Assembly: GCA_027494015.1 (NCBI GenBank)
Contig: JAOSJP010000038.1
Coordinates: 153,904 to 217,903, forward strand
DNA from: Anaerolineae bacterium
GTDB lineage: Bacteria > Chloroflexota > Anaerolineae > Aggregatilineales > Aggregatilineaceae
DNA length: 64,000 bases
Reading direction: 5' to 3'
Part shown: positions 15,945-24,205 of the stretch, in pieces
Position numbering within the stretch: the first letter of the stretch is position 1
Layout: each line of letters begins with the position of its first letter
Position numbers and translations under genes: made by a program
The notes under the pieces: model-generated
Seen by the model: only the letters and a program-made list of their open reading frames with translations
The model's database searches: none
Told to the model about the DNA's origin: nothing

Positions 15945-16766
15945 TCATCGGCGCGCTTGGCAAGCCGGGCAGTAGTGCGTGCCCCGCCCGCCGATCACCG
16001 CGCGCTCGATGGGCTGGCCGCAGCGCGGGCAGGGCTGGTCGGCACGCCTGTAGACGTTCAGGGCCATCTGCGCCGAGCCGCGCGTCCCGTCCGGCTTGCG
16101 GTACCAGTTGACGCTCGCCCCTTCGCGGGCAACTCCGGCGGCCAGCGTCGTGCGGATGGCCGCGTGCAGCCGGGCGATCTCCTCATCGGTCAGGGTGTCG
16201 GCGTGGCGCAGCGGGTGCAGCCCGGCGGCGAAGAGCGCCTCGTCCGCGTAGATGTTGCCCAGCCCGGCGACAAACGCCTGGTTGAGCAGCAGCGGCTTGA
16301 GCAGGCCCGCGCGTCCCGCCAGGCGCGCGCGGAACGCCGCCAGGGTGAAGGCGTCGTCGAGCGGCTCCGGGCCGAGCGCGCCGACAACCTGCGCCGCATC
16401 CTCGACGAGGTAGACGCGCCCGAACTTGCGCGCGTCGGAGAAGCGCAGTTGGTGGGCGTTGTCCAGTTGGAAGGTGAAGTGCACCCAGCGGTCGGCCTCG
16501 TCCGCCGCGACGTCCGGCACGACGTACAGCCGCCCGGTCATCTTCAGGTGGATGATCAGCGTGTCCGGGTCGAGCGCGATGAGGATGTACTTGCCGCGCC
16601 GGGCCACGCTGCGCACCGGCTGCCCGGCGATGCGCGCGGTGAAAAGCGGGCCGTCCGGCGTGACCAGGCTGTTGGGCCAGTCGTAGGCGGCGCTGACGAT
16701 GGTGCGCCCGGCCAGCGGGGCGCGCAGCCCGCGCACGACCGTTTCGACTTCGGGCAGTTCGGGCAT
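15945..16766 (-). CDS. mutM: Formamidopyrimidine-DNA glycosylase (Fpg/MutM)
   Basis: Bifunctional glycosylase/AP lyase that removes 8-oxoguanine and formamidopyrimidines. The N-terminus PELPEVETVVRGL supplies the catalytic Pro and Glu after Met removal. GKYILIALDP with the conserved Lys, HLKMTGRL, and the helix-two-turn-helix region GLGNIYADEALFAAG are present. The C-terminal zinc finger is complete (CPRCGQPIERAVIGGRGTHY, then CPAC). At 273 residues it is full length. Confidence 0.97.
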   Translation of the reverse strand: MPELPEVETVVRGLRAPLAGRTIVSAAYDWPNSLVTPDGPLFTARIAGQPVRSVARRGKYILIALDPDTLIIHLKMTGRLYVVPDVAADEADRWVHFTFQLDNAHQLRFSDARKFGRVYLVEDAAQVVGALGPEPLDDAFTLAAFRARLAGRAGLLKPLLLNQAFVAGLGNIYADEALFAAGLHPLRHADTLTDEEIARLHAAIRTTLAAGVAREGASVNWYRKPDGTRGSAQMALNVYRRADQPCPRCGQPIERAVIGGRGTHYCPACQARR

Positions 16767-16796
16767 GGAAGTCCTTTCTTCGGGCGTGGGCGAGTT

Positions 16797-16995
16797 TACC
16801 TCACCCCCGTCTCGGCGCTGACGCGCGCCTCCTCCCCCCTCTCCAACGTTGATTAGGAGAGGGGGCGGGAGAAACGGACGCGAGCGCAGCGAGGCCTGGG
16901 GGTGAGGTCAAACCCGCCCTCAAGAAGAGCGCCCCTTTCCTTGTCGAGGGGAGGAGTCCCCTTGTCGAGGGTGCCAGGTCCATAACATGCTTTAG
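16797..16995. mobile_element. Truncated family G element with palindrome A
   Basis: Palindrome A (16797-16909) is followed by the right part of a G element: CTTGTCGAGGGTGCCAGGTC, then CATAACATGCT, ending at TTAG (16992-16995). The left terminal repeat is missing. The complement of TTAG contains the stop codon of the MBL hydrolase gene, so the element abuts that gene exactly. Confidence 0.6.
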
Positions 16996-17852
16996 GCGTA
17001 CTCCGCCGCGACCGGCTGCAACGCCCGCCCGCCGCGCTCGTTTTCGACGAAGCGCGCGGCGGCGATCTGCGTGTCGTGCTGGAAGATGAGCAGCCCGCCG
17101 GTATCCAGCGCCCACTGCTGCCAGCGCCGTTTCGTCTCCAGCGTGACCAGCGGCTCGACATCGTAGGCGGTCATCCAGGCCAGCCGCTCGAAATGGGCAG
17201 CGTAGCTGGCGAGGTCGGCGACGAACAGCGCGGACTGCCCGCCGCTCTCGACCAACACGGACTGGTGGCCGGGCGTGTGGCCGGGCGTGACCACCGTCCG
17301 CACGCCGGGGAGCAGCGTTGTGTCCCCGTCGAGCAGGCGAAGCTGCCCGCGCTCGTGCAGCGGGGCGTAGTTGTCCGGGAAATAAGTGGCGCGCGTGCGC
17401 TCGTTGGGGCGCATGGCGTCCTCGAACTCGCGGCGCTGCACGACGTACTCCGCGTTGGGGAAGGTGGCGACGACCTCCCCGCCCGGCGCGAGGCGCGTGT
17501 TGCCCGCGCAGTGATCGGCGTGCAGGTGCGTGTTGATCACCATGTCCACGTCCTGCGGGGCAATGCCCAGCCGGGCCAGCCCGTCGAGCAGGCCGCCGCG
17601 CGGGCGCTCCAGGCCCCACAGCTCGATCATGCGCCGGTTGAGCTTGTCGCCCAGGCCGGTGTCCACGACGAGCGTTTTCCCGGCGGCGCGCACCAGCAAG
17701 CAGGTGAGGATCATCGGCACGCGGCTCTGCTCGTCGGGCGGCAGGTAGCGGCTCCACAGGGCGCGCGGCACCAGTCCCCACGCGCCGCCGGAGTCGACCC
17801 AGACGATGCCATCGCTGATCAGGTGAATCTGAATGTCGCCGAGCGTGAACAT
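16992..17852 (-). CDS. MBL-fold metallohydrolase
   Basis: A 286-residue metallo-beta-lactamase-fold hydrolase. The metal motif THLHADHCAGN is near residue 110, a later ligand histidine is in VTPGHTPGH, an Asp in FVADLASY and a final His in LIFQHD. The overall layout resembles the lactonase-like group of the superfamily (N-acyl homoserine lactonase and relatives), but the substrate cannot be assigned. The stop codon lies at the end of a truncated G repeat. The upstream side is occupied by a heptamer repeat array. Confidence 0.85.
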   Translation of the reverse strand: MFTLGDIQIHLISDGIVWVDSGGAWGLVPRALWSRYLPPDEQSRVPMILTCLLVRAAGKTLVVDTGLGDKLNRRMIELWGLERPRGGLLDGLARLGIAPQDVDMVINTHLHADHCAGNTRLAPGGEVVATFPNAEYVVQRREFEDAMRPNERTRATYFPDNYAPLHERGQLRLLDGDTTLLPGVRTVVTPGHTPGHQSVLVESGGQSALFVADLASYAAHFERLAWMTAYDVEPLVTLETKRRWQQWALDTGGLLIFQHDTQIAAARFVENERGGRALQPVAAEYA

Positions 17853-17877
17853 GAGGCAGCCCTGTCTGGTGAGAAGG

Positions 17878-18045
17878 TTGTTGGTTGTTGGTTATTGGTT
17901 ATTGGTTTTCAGTGATCAGTTTTCAGTGATCAGTTTTCAGTGATCAGTTTTCAGCGATTAGTTGTCAGTGATCAGTTGTCAGTGATCAGTTTTCAGTGAT
18001 CAGTTGTCAGCGATTAGTTGTCAGCGATTAGTTGTCAGCGATCGG
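17878..18045. repeat. Heptamer-phased tandem array, left arm
   Basis: Twenty-four consecutive 7-bp words in exact phase: TTGTTGG twice, TTATTGG twice, then alternating words of the type TTTTCAG or TTGTCAG and TGATCAG or CGATTAG, ending CGATCGG. It can also be read as ten 14-bp units from 17906. AT-rich relative to its surroundings. Confidence 0.9.
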
Positions 18046-18126
18046 CAGGTGGTCTTCAGAGATAGGCGCATCGGGTGGTGGTCTCCAGTTGAGGCTGGAT
18101 CGCGGTGATTCTCGGAGTGACGCCCC

Positions 18127-18189
18127 CGGACAACCGATCACCGACAACTGACAACCGACCACCCATCACCGCCAACCAACAACCAACAA
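18127..18189. repeat. Heptamer-phased tandem array, inverted right arm
   Basis: Nine 7-bp words in phase: CGGACAA, CCGATCA, CCGACAA, CTGACAA, CCGACCA, CCCATCA, CCGCCAA and CCAACAA twice. Several are reverse complements of words in the left arm (CTGACAA against TTGTCAG, CCAACAA against TTGTTGG). The two arms can pair across an ~80-bp unique spacer just upstream of the SRAP promoter. Confidence 0.85.
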
Positions 18190-18197
18190 CCAGATCG

Positions 18198-18226
18198 TTG
18201 CATTCTCCGCCGAAATGCCGTATAAT
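18198..18226 (+). promoter_or_regulatory. Near-consensus promoter giving a leaderless SRAP mRNA
   Basis: TTGCAT at 18198-18203, a 17-bp spacer, and TATAAT at 18221-18226. Transcription would start about 7 bp downstream, at or one base before the ATG at 18234. No ribosome-binding site could fit. Confidence 0.75.
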
Positions 18227-18233
18227 CGAACGC

Positions 18234-18914
18234 ATGTGCGGACGATTCGCGCTTACCGGACCCGATCCCGTCGCCCTCGCAGAGGCGTTCGGCCTGCACG
18301 ACGTGCCTGACCTGCCGCCGCGCTATAATATCGCGCCTACGCAGCCGGTCGCAACCGTCGTGCGCGATGCCGAGGGCGGGGCGAACCAGTTGGCGATGAT
18401 GCGCTGGGGCCTGATCCCTTCCTGGGCCAAAGACCCGACCATCGGCAGCCGGCTGATCAACGCGCGCGGCGAGACCGTCCACGAGAAGCCGAGCTTCCGC
18501 AGCGCCCTGCGCCGCCGCCGCTGCCTGATCCTGGCGGACGGTTTTTACGAGTGGCAGGCACTGCCCGACGGCCCCAAGCAGCCCATGTTCATCACGCTCA
18601 AAGACGGCGGGCTATTCGCCTTCGCCGGGCTGTGGGAGCGCTGGACGGAGCCGGAAAGCGGCGCGGCGCTGACGACCTGCACGATCATCACCACCGCCCC
18701 CAATGAATTGATGGCCGAGCTGCACAACCGGATGCCGGTCATCCTCCCCCGCGCCGACTACGACGCCTGGCTCGACCCGGCGCGCACTGATCCGGCGCAA
18801 ATCATGCCGCTGCTGCGCCCGTACCCTGCCGAGGATATGGCCTACTACCCCGTGTCGCGCCTGGTCAACGACGTGCGCCACGACAGCCCGCGCCTGATCG
18901 AGCGGGTGAGTTAG
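18234..18914 (+). CDS. SRAP domain protein (YedK/HMCES family)
   Basis: Forms a stable thiazolidine crosslink with abasic sites in single-stranded DNA to protect them. The ATG at 18234 is required so that Cys2 (MCGRFALT) becomes the N-terminal catalytic residue. The other family residues are present: YNIAPTQ, MRWGLIPSWAKD, INARGET, the Glu in GFYEW, and ELHNRMPVIL with the conserved His. It is 226 residues, typical of the family. Translation is predicted to be leaderless. Confidence 0.95.
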   Translation: MCGRFALTGPDPVALAEAFGLHDVPDLPPRYNIAPTQPVATVVRDAEGGANQLAMMRWGLIPSWAKDPTIGSRLINARGETVHEKPSFRSALRRRRCLILADGFYEWQALPDGPKQPMFITLKDGGLFAFAGLWERWTEPESGAALTTCTIITTAPNELMAELHNRMPVILPRADYDAWLDPARTDPAQIMPLLRPYPAEDMAYYPVSRLVNDVRHDSPRLIERVS

Positions 18915-18954
18915 GCAGGCTCTCTCCCGGCGATTCACCTCTGCTGGCGATAGG

Positions 18955-19074
18955 CCATGATGGGATTTGACATTCAACATGGGCAACGCACACTGGGCGT
19001 CTTGTAGGGGAGGGTTTGCTAACCCTCCCCTACAAACAGGTTACCGATCATGATCGTCAAAATCTCATCATAGG
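18955..19074. mobile_element. MITE-like element, family M copy 2
   Basis: A 120-bp element with ends CCATGATGGGATTTGAC and GTCAAAATCTCATCATAGG (inverted repeats) and central hairpin TTGTAGGGGAGGGTTTGC plus complement. It is in opposite orientation to the copy in the dnaE intein (7343-7458) and shares internal GATCATGATCG, GGGCGTCTTG and TTCAA motifs. It lies in the gap between the SRAP gene and the next secreted protein gene. Confidence 0.85.
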
Positions 19075-19152
19075 CGATGCGCATGGGCGCGCACGCCCTT
19101 CCTGCACTATACTGGGGATAGATGAGTCTTCGGGGAGAAGTGAGGTGGAGCG

Positions 19153-20043
19153 ATGAGTCGTCGTCTCGTGGCGATGCTGCTCGTTGTCATCGTGATCGTG
19201 CTGGCTGCCGCGCCGGGAAACGCTGCGGCGGGCGGAGCGCTCGGCCCGCGCGCCATGCTCTACGCCTACTACGGCCTGATCAACGCGCGCAGCTACTGGC
19301 CGGCGTACCAGCAGTGGGTCAGCCCGCCGCAGACCTATGCGCAATTCGTCGCCGGCTATGGCGATACCGCGTCGGTGGTGGCGTACTTTGGCGGATTCCA
19401 GCCGGGCGCGATCACGGCCATCGAAGGGCGCGTGCCGGGCGTGCTGATCGGCTATCGCAGCAACGGCACGGTCGCCGCGTTCAGCGGGTGCTACAGCGTG
19501 CGCTACAACCCGGCGGCGTCCGGCATGGCCCAGTGGCTGATCACCGGCGCGAACTTCCAGCCGATGCCTATCATCCCGACCGACACGGCGACGATCTGGC
19601 AGCAGGCGCTCGACATGTGGTGCTACGGTGATCCGGGTTTCGCCGGGTCGTACAGCAGCGTGCAGCAGATGCTCCTGGACTACATCGAAGCGGTCAACCG
19701 CGCCGACTACGGCGACGCCTACGCGCTGTGGGCCAACCCGCCGCAGACCTATGAGCAGTTCGTGGTGGGGTGGGCGGATACGACGGAGACAGTTCTCTTC
19801 TACGGGGCGTACCAGTACAGCGGAGTCTACGGTGTGGGCGAGACCGGGCGCGTGCCGGTGGTGATGATGGGCTACCACACTGACGGCAGCCTGGTGGCCT
19901 ACCAGGGCTGCCTGGGGGTCAGCTACGATGCGGCCCTGCTGCGCCGCTGGAGCCTGTGGCGGACGTACCTGCGTCCGATGGTCTTCAGCACGACGCCGGA
20001 CACCTACGCAGTCTTCAACGCGCTCGCCGCGTCGTGCTATTGA
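19153..20043 (+). CDS. Secreted protein with an internally duplicated domain, unknown
   Basis: A 296-residue protein with a clear signal peptide (SRRLVAMLLVVIVIVLAAAP). The mature part consists of two copies of one ~130-residue domain. Copy 1 contains YYGLINARSYWPAYQQW and PPQTYAQFVAGYGDTASV; copy 2 contains YIEAVNRADYGDAYALW and PPQTYEQFVVGWADTTETV. Each copy ends near a cysteine-containing segment (FSGCYSVRYN, YQGCLGVSYD). The fold recalls NTF2-like domains (helix plus curved sheet), but this is not certain. GGTGGAG precedes the ATG. Confidence 0.78.
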   Translation: MSRRLVAMLLVVIVIVLAAAPGNAAAGGALGPRAMLYAYYGLINARSYWPAYQQWVSPPQTYAQFVAGYGDTASVVAYFGGFQPGAITAIEGRVPGVLIGYRSNGTVAAFSGCYSVRYNPAASGMAQWLITGANFQPMPIIPTDTATIWQQALDMWCYGDPGFAGSYSSVQQMLLDYIEAVNRADYGDAYALWANPPQTYEQFVVGWADTTETVLFYGAYQYSGVYGVGETGRVPVVMMGYHTDGSLVAYQGCLGVSYDAALLRRWSLWRTYLRPMVFSTTPDTYAVFNALAASCY

Positions 20044-20447
20044 GCGGCGCTTTGAGAAGTTGTGCACCTGGCTCTGCCCCCCGGTGTGAGCAGAGGTTGT
20101 CAGCGACTTGCTGAACATGCTGAGACACTGACCTCACCCCCAGCCTCGCCACGCTCGGCTTGCCCCCTCTCCACATTGGAGAGGGGGCGATAAGGCGCGT
20201 CAGCGCCGAGCGGGGGTGAGGTAAAGCAGGGCGCAGCAGAGCAGCGCCCCTACCTGGCACGTTTTGCTCGCACTTTGCCCCCCATCCCCGGCCCTTCCCC
20301 CACGTGGGGGAAGGGAGAAAAGCGTGCACTCTAAGCCCCTCCCTCCTTGTGGGGGTTTGGGGGGGGGGGAAACAGGTAGGGGAGGGTTTGGAACCCTCCC
20401 CTACAAGATGTTTTTCCGCGCCGCCTGGTGTGTTGCGCGCCCTGCAC
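20044..20447. repeat. Non-coding repeat cluster (A, F, C and D-type elements)
   Basis: Contains GAGGTTGTCAGCGACTTGC (a K-like left part), palindrome A (20131-20222), F (GGGCGCAGCAGAGCAGCGCC, about 20229-20262), element C (20278-20372) with an unusual run of ten or more G, and hairpin GTAGGGGAGGGTTTGG plus complement (about 20373-20406). No gene is supported. Confidence 0.7.
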
Positions 20448-22562
20448 TCACATCGCGGCGCTCGCCTCTGCCGCCAGTGCCGCCAGGGGCAGGGTGAAGG
20501 TGAACGTGCTGCCCCGGCCCTCCTCGCTCTCGGCCCAGACCTGCCCGTTGTGGGCGTGGACGATCTGCTGGACGTTGTAGAGGCCCAGCCCGCTGCCGTC
20601 GAAGCGGCCCCGGTGGGCGCGGAAGAAGCGCTCGAAGAGGAAGGGCATCTGGTCGGCGGGGATGCCGATCCCTTCGTCGCTGACGGACACGACCGCGCAG
20701 TTGCGCGCCGCGTCGCGGGTCACGCGCACGACGACAGTGCCGCCCTGCGGCGAGAACTTGACGGCGTTGCCGATCAGGTTGTCCAGGGTGCGCGTCAGGC
20801 GGTTGTAGTCGCCCTCGACCAGAAGTGGCTCCTCGGCGATCTCGGCGCGGAAGATCAGGAGCGGGCGGCTGCGATGCACGACCTGGGCCGAGGCGACGGC
20901 CTGGGCGCATAGCTCGCTCACGTCAACGGTGCCCAGTTCCAGCGTCTCGCGGCTGATCGGCTTGGCGGCCATGATGTCCTGCGTCATGCGCTCGATGGCC
21001 TTGCTGCGCCGGATGATCTGCTCCAGCACTTCCTGCTGATAGGTGGTCACCGGGCCGATGTCGCCATCGTGCATCATCCCCGCGTACCCGTAGACGATCT
21101 GCAGGGGGCTGCGCAGGTCGTGACTCACCTGATAGACCAGCTCCTTGCGCAGTGCATCCTGCGTCTGCAGGAGGGCGTTGGCCCTGGCCAGCTCGTCGGC
21201 GCGCTCGGTGGTCTGGTCGTAAAGCTGAGCGTTGCGCACGGCCACCGCGATGGCCCCGGCGATGGTCTCCAGCAGGTCAATGTCGTCCTGGGTGTAGCTG
21301 TGTGGCTCGTAGCTCTGCACGGTGATCACGCCGACGATCTCATCTTTGACCAGCAACGGCATCATCAGCACGCTGCGCGGCATCTCGTCCTGGATGATGA
21401 TCTCCGGCGGCAGCGGCTCGCTTTCGGTATCGTGCAGGATCAGCGGGCGGCGCGTGCGCAGCACCAGGCCGGTGATCCCTTCATCCGCGCCCTGGAACTC
21501 GTCCGGGCGATGCTGGCCGAAGTCGTAGGAGCCGACGATGTGCACGACCTGGGTTTCGGCGTCCAGCAGGCCGATGAAGAAGGTTGAGGCGTCCATCAGC
21601 CCGGCGACATTCTGGTAAACCATCTCCAGCACGCTGGTCAGGTCGAGCTGGCTGATGGCCAGGCTGATCTCGTTGAGCACGCGCAGCCGCTCGGCATGGC
21701 GCTGCTCGTCCTGGTACTGGCGCGCGTTGTGCAGTGCGGCGGCGATCTGGATCGCCAGCGCGCCGACCAGCTCGGCATCTTCCTGCGAGAACTGGTCCGG
21801 TTCGGGGCTGTCCAGGTTCAGCTCGCCCAGGAACTGCCCGTGATGGACGAGCGGCGCGCCCAGCCAACTGCGAATGGGGCGGCGCGAGGGCAGCACCCGC
21901 CAGCGCGGGTCGGTGAGCGTGTCGTTGATGATCAGCGGCTGGCCGGTTTCGCGCAGGAAGCGACTGGTCTCAAGCTCTGGGGGGACTTCGCGGATCGGCG
22001 AGCGGCTGCGCTCGATGGCCTCGTTGTGCCAGCGCCGCACCTGAACGATCCTGTCGCGCTCCAGGAAGAAGATGGCGCAGCTTGAGCACGGGATCAGGCG
22101 GCGCACCTCGTGCAGCACGGTCTCCATCAGCTTCTCGACATCGAGCATAGACGAGACGGCGGCCTGAATGGCGTAGAGCGTGTCCAGCCGGTCACGCACG
22201 CGCTCGATGACGTGGTGCATCAGCAGGAACTCGTCGCGGTCTGGCAGCCGCCAGATGGTGGCGCGAATCGGGATACGCCGGCCCTCGACGGTCTGCATGG
22301 AGAGCGAGAACGTGTCGGACATGCGCTCCGGGTGGGCCAGCAGCGCGTTCCATCGCTCGCGCACAAAGCCGCGGCTCTCCGGCGCGATGAAGTCCAGCGC
22401 TCTGCCGCCGATGATGGTCTCCAGGGGATAACCGTAGTAAGCCGAGACGGTTGGCGTGGCGAAGCGAATGATGCCCCGTGCATCCACCACGGCCAGCGCC
22501 TCGGACAGGCTGCGGGCTGGCTCCTCCGCATCAGGGGGTGAGGTGATGGCGATCTTCTCCAT
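20448..22562 (-). CDS. Sensor histidine kinase (PAS-GAF-GAF-HisKA-HATPase)
   Basis: A 704-residue cytoplasmic-type histidine kinase with no transmembrane segments. A PAS domain (about residues 20-115, VVDARGIIRFATPTVSAYYG) and two GAF domains (about 130-275 and 295-445) precede the phosphoacceptor H481 in YQVSHDLRSPLQIVYG. The ATPase domain shows the N box DNLIGNAVKFSP, G1 DEGIGI, F box FERFFR and G2 GSGLGLYN. No receiver domain is fused and no response regulator is adjacent. It starts 17 bp after the small membrane protein gene at 22580 and is probably the last gene of the KaiC-like operon. Confidence 0.93.
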   Translation of the reverse strand: MEKIAITSPPDAEEPARSLSEALAVVDARGIIRFATPTVSAYYGYPLETIIGGRALDFIAPESRGFVRERWNALLAHPERMSDTFSLSMQTVEGRRIPIRATIWRLPDRDEFLLMHHVIERVRDRLDTLYAIQAAVSSMLDVEKLMETVLHEVRRLIPCSSCAIFFLERDRIVQVRRWHNEAIERSRSPIREVPPELETSRFLRETGQPLIINDTLTDPRWRVLPSRRPIRSWLGAPLVHHGQFLGELNLDSPEPDQFSQEDAELVGALAIQIAAALHNARQYQDEQRHAERLRVLNEISLAISQLDLTSVLEMVYQNVAGLMDASTFFIGLLDAETQVVHIVGSYDFGQHRPDEFQGADEGITGLVLRTRRPLILHDTESEPLPPEIIIQDEMPRSVLMMPLLVKDEIVGVITVQSYEPHSYTQDDIDLLETIAGAIAVAVRNAQLYDQTTERADELARANALLQTQDALRKELVYQVSHDLRSPLQIVYGYAGMMHDGDIGPVTTYQQEVLEQIIRRSKAIERMTQDIMAAKPISRETLELGTVDVSELCAQAVASAQVVHRSRPLLIFRAEIAEEPLLVEGDYNRLTRTLDNLIGNAVKFSPQGGTVVVRVTRDAARNCAVVSVSDEGIGIPADQMPFLFERFFRAHRGRFDGSGLGLYNVQQIVHAHNGQVWAESEEGRGSTFTFTLPLAALAAEASAAM

Positions 22563-22579
22563 CCTGCATCATTTCCGCG

Positions 22580-22939
22580 TCAGCCCCGCGAGCGTGGGGG
22601 AGATCTTCGCGCTTCCTGGCCCCGCACCAGCCAGCCCCAATAGCGCCAGGCAACGGCCAGCGCCAGGGTGATCGCCGCCGCCAGCGGCAGGTCGTGAGCC
22701 AGCGCCCACACCGAGTGGCCCCCCGTTGCCCGCAGCTCCGGCGTGGCGAGGCTGACGGCCAGCAGCCGGGCGATCAGCGGGGGCAGCAGCAGCGCGAGGG
22801 CAGCGTAGAAACCCCGGTAGAGCGGCGGGCGGCCCATGACCTGGCCGAACCGACGGCTGATCTGGGCCAGCACCCACAGGGCCAGCATCAGCCCCAGGGG
22901 CGCCAGCGCGCTTGCCAGAACTACCAGATCGTCCAACAT
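22580..22939 (-). CDS. Small multi-pass membrane protein, unknown
   Basis: A 119-residue protein with about three transmembrane helices (LVVLASALAPLGLMLALWVL; FYAALALLLPPLIARLLAV; LPLAAAITLALAVAWRYW) and a basic C-terminus. It sits 17 bp upstream of the histidine kinase and may form its membrane partner, although this is inference. About 160 bp separate it from the previous small membrane gene; that gap includes an ATTCGAA heptamer array. Confidence 0.65.
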   Translation of the reverse strand: MLDDLVVLASALAPLGLMLALWVLAQISRRFGQVMGRPPLYRGFYAALALLLPPLIARLLAVSLATPELRATGGHSVWALAHDLPLAAAITLALAVAWRYWGWLVRGQEARRSPPRSRG

Positions 22940-23030
22940 GTTTGCAGCGTGCTCCGGCGGGCGCGCTTCAGATGTCGCCGGGCAACCTCACCCTCCAGCC
23001 CCCTCTGCACGTGAGAGAAAGGGTTCTTCA

Positions 23031-23058
23031 ATTCGAAATTCGAAATTCGAAATCCGAA
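23031..23058. repeat. Short heptamer array (ATTCGAA)
   Basis: Three copies of ATTCGAA and one ATCCGAA in direct tandem, AT-rich within a GC-rich gap between two small membrane protein genes. Confidence 0.8.
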
Positions 23059-23098
23059 ATTTCTCCCCACGTGTGGGTTGAGGCTGACCGCGGCGCAC

Positions 23099-23392
23099 TC
23101 AGCGCCCGCGTATCATCAGCCGGTAAATGTGCAGGCACAGCGCGCCCATCATCACACCCCCGGCGGCGGCCAGCAGATCGGCCAGCGCATCGCCAGTGAG
23201 CTGGTCGCGCATTATCTGGCGGATGAAGGCGCCGGCGAGCAGGGCGATGGCCAGGGCGAAGTAGAGATAATGCGTCCGCTCGCCGGACAGCCGCTCGTAG
23301 AAACGCGCAATGAGCGCGAGCAGCACCAGAAGCGCGCTCACGCCCAGCCAGATGTACAGGGTCACGATCTGGTGGACAGTGATACTGCCCAT
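23099..23392 (-). CDS. Small membrane protein, unknown
   Basis: A 97-residue protein with three predicted membrane helices (VTLYIWLGVSALLVLLALIA; HYLYFALAIALLAGAFI; LLAAAGGVMMGALCLHIY). It starts 33 bp after the KaiC-like gene and shares its strand. Its C-terminus is RLMIRGR. No family is recognised; the operon context suggests a link to the KaiC-like/kinase module. Confidence 0.68.
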   Translation of the reverse strand: MGSITVHQIVTLYIWLGVSALLVLLALIARFYERLSGERTHYLYFALAIALLAGAFIRQIMRDQLTGDALADLLAAAGGVMMGALCLHIYRLMIRGR

Positions 23393-23425
23393 GCGACCCT
23401 CACCTCTGCCCCGCCCGTCTGGCCC

Positions 23426-24205
23426 TCACTTTTTCCCAGGAGTCAGAAAGGCGGCGGCGAACGCTTCGGTGTGCGTCATGACCGGTGTACCACTCATGAT
23501 ACCGTGAGTGCCCGCAAAGCGCGACCGCACCTCCAACCCATGCGCGGTGATGGCGTACTGACGGATGTCGGTTGCGTGGGCGCTGCCGCGCTGCTTGAGC
23601 ACCAGCAGCGCCTTGTGTACGGCGCTGTCAATCTCGACGTAGCGCAGGAGCAGGTAGGAGTCTGCCACGTAGGCCAGATCATCATCGCCCTCGCTCGTCT
23701 CGCCGAGCAGGGCGGGGTTCTCGCGGGTGAGCACGGCGGTCAGGCCCATGCGCTTGAGGGCGTTGATCAGCTCGAAGCCCAACAAGCGCAGCTCGACGGG
23801 GTTGGCGGCCAGGCGCTCGAAGTGACTGAGACTGTCCACAACCACGCGCCGCGCGCCGATCCGCTCCACCGTCGTTTCCAGCCGCCCGCGGGTGCGGCGC
23901 ACGTCGGCGAGCGTCACTTCGGGGCTGGTCTGGAGCACGCGCAGCCGCCCGGCGGCCTGGTGGGTGGCGAAGTCCCAGCCGAAGTTGGCTGCGTCGCGGA
24001 TGAGGTGTTCGGGGAATTCTTCGAAGGTCAGGATGATGCCCGGCTCATCGCACGCGGCGATGCCGTGCTCGATGAACTGCATGGCGAGCGTGCTCTTGCC
24101 GGTGCCGGGCGCTCCCTCGACCAGGTTGGCGGTCGCGGGCAGGAAGCCGCCTGCGAGCATCTCGTCCAGCCCGGCGATGCCTGTGGGGACGCGGGGCACG
24201 CTCAT
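23426..24205 (-). CDS. KaiC/RadA-like RecA-superfamily ATPase
   Basis: A single-domain KaiC-like ATPase of 259 residues. The N-terminus TGIAGLDEMLAGGFLP is the usual KaiC lead-in. Walker [10 protein letters not shown] is near residue 30, the double catalytic Glu is in LTFEEFPEHLI, and the Walker B region is RRVVVDSLSHFERLA. KAVLVLKQRG-like sequence (ALLVLKQRGSAHATDIRQY) and GLEV near the C-terminus match the KaiC family. Such proteins often act as signalling switches. It overlaps the upstream winged-helix gene by ATGA (24202-24205), which implies translational coupling. Confidence 0.9.
   Translation of the reverse strand: MSVPRVPTGIAGLDEMLAGGFLPATANLVEGAPGTGKSTLAMQFIEHGIAACDEPGIILTFEEFPEHLIRDAANFGWDFATHQAAGRLRVLQTSPEVTLADVRRTRGRLETTVERIGARRVVVDSLSHFERLAANPVELRLLGFELINALKRMGLTAVLTRENPALLGETSEGDDDLAYVADSYLLLRYVEIDSAVHKALLVLKQRGSAHATDIRQYAITAHGLEVRSRFAGTHGIMSGTPVMTHTEAFAAAFLTPGKK

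Noticed and set aside
17878..18189. Possible CRISPR or replication origin with DnaA boxes
   Set aside because: The 7-bp phase without spacers excludes CRISPR, and no TTATCCACA-type boxes were seen. dnaA, dnaN and gyr genes are absent.
20355..20375. Runs of G (also near 46858) as a regulatory G-quadruplex
   Set aside because: They lie within repeat element C or degraded intergenic sequence, and run length may be a sequencing artefact.
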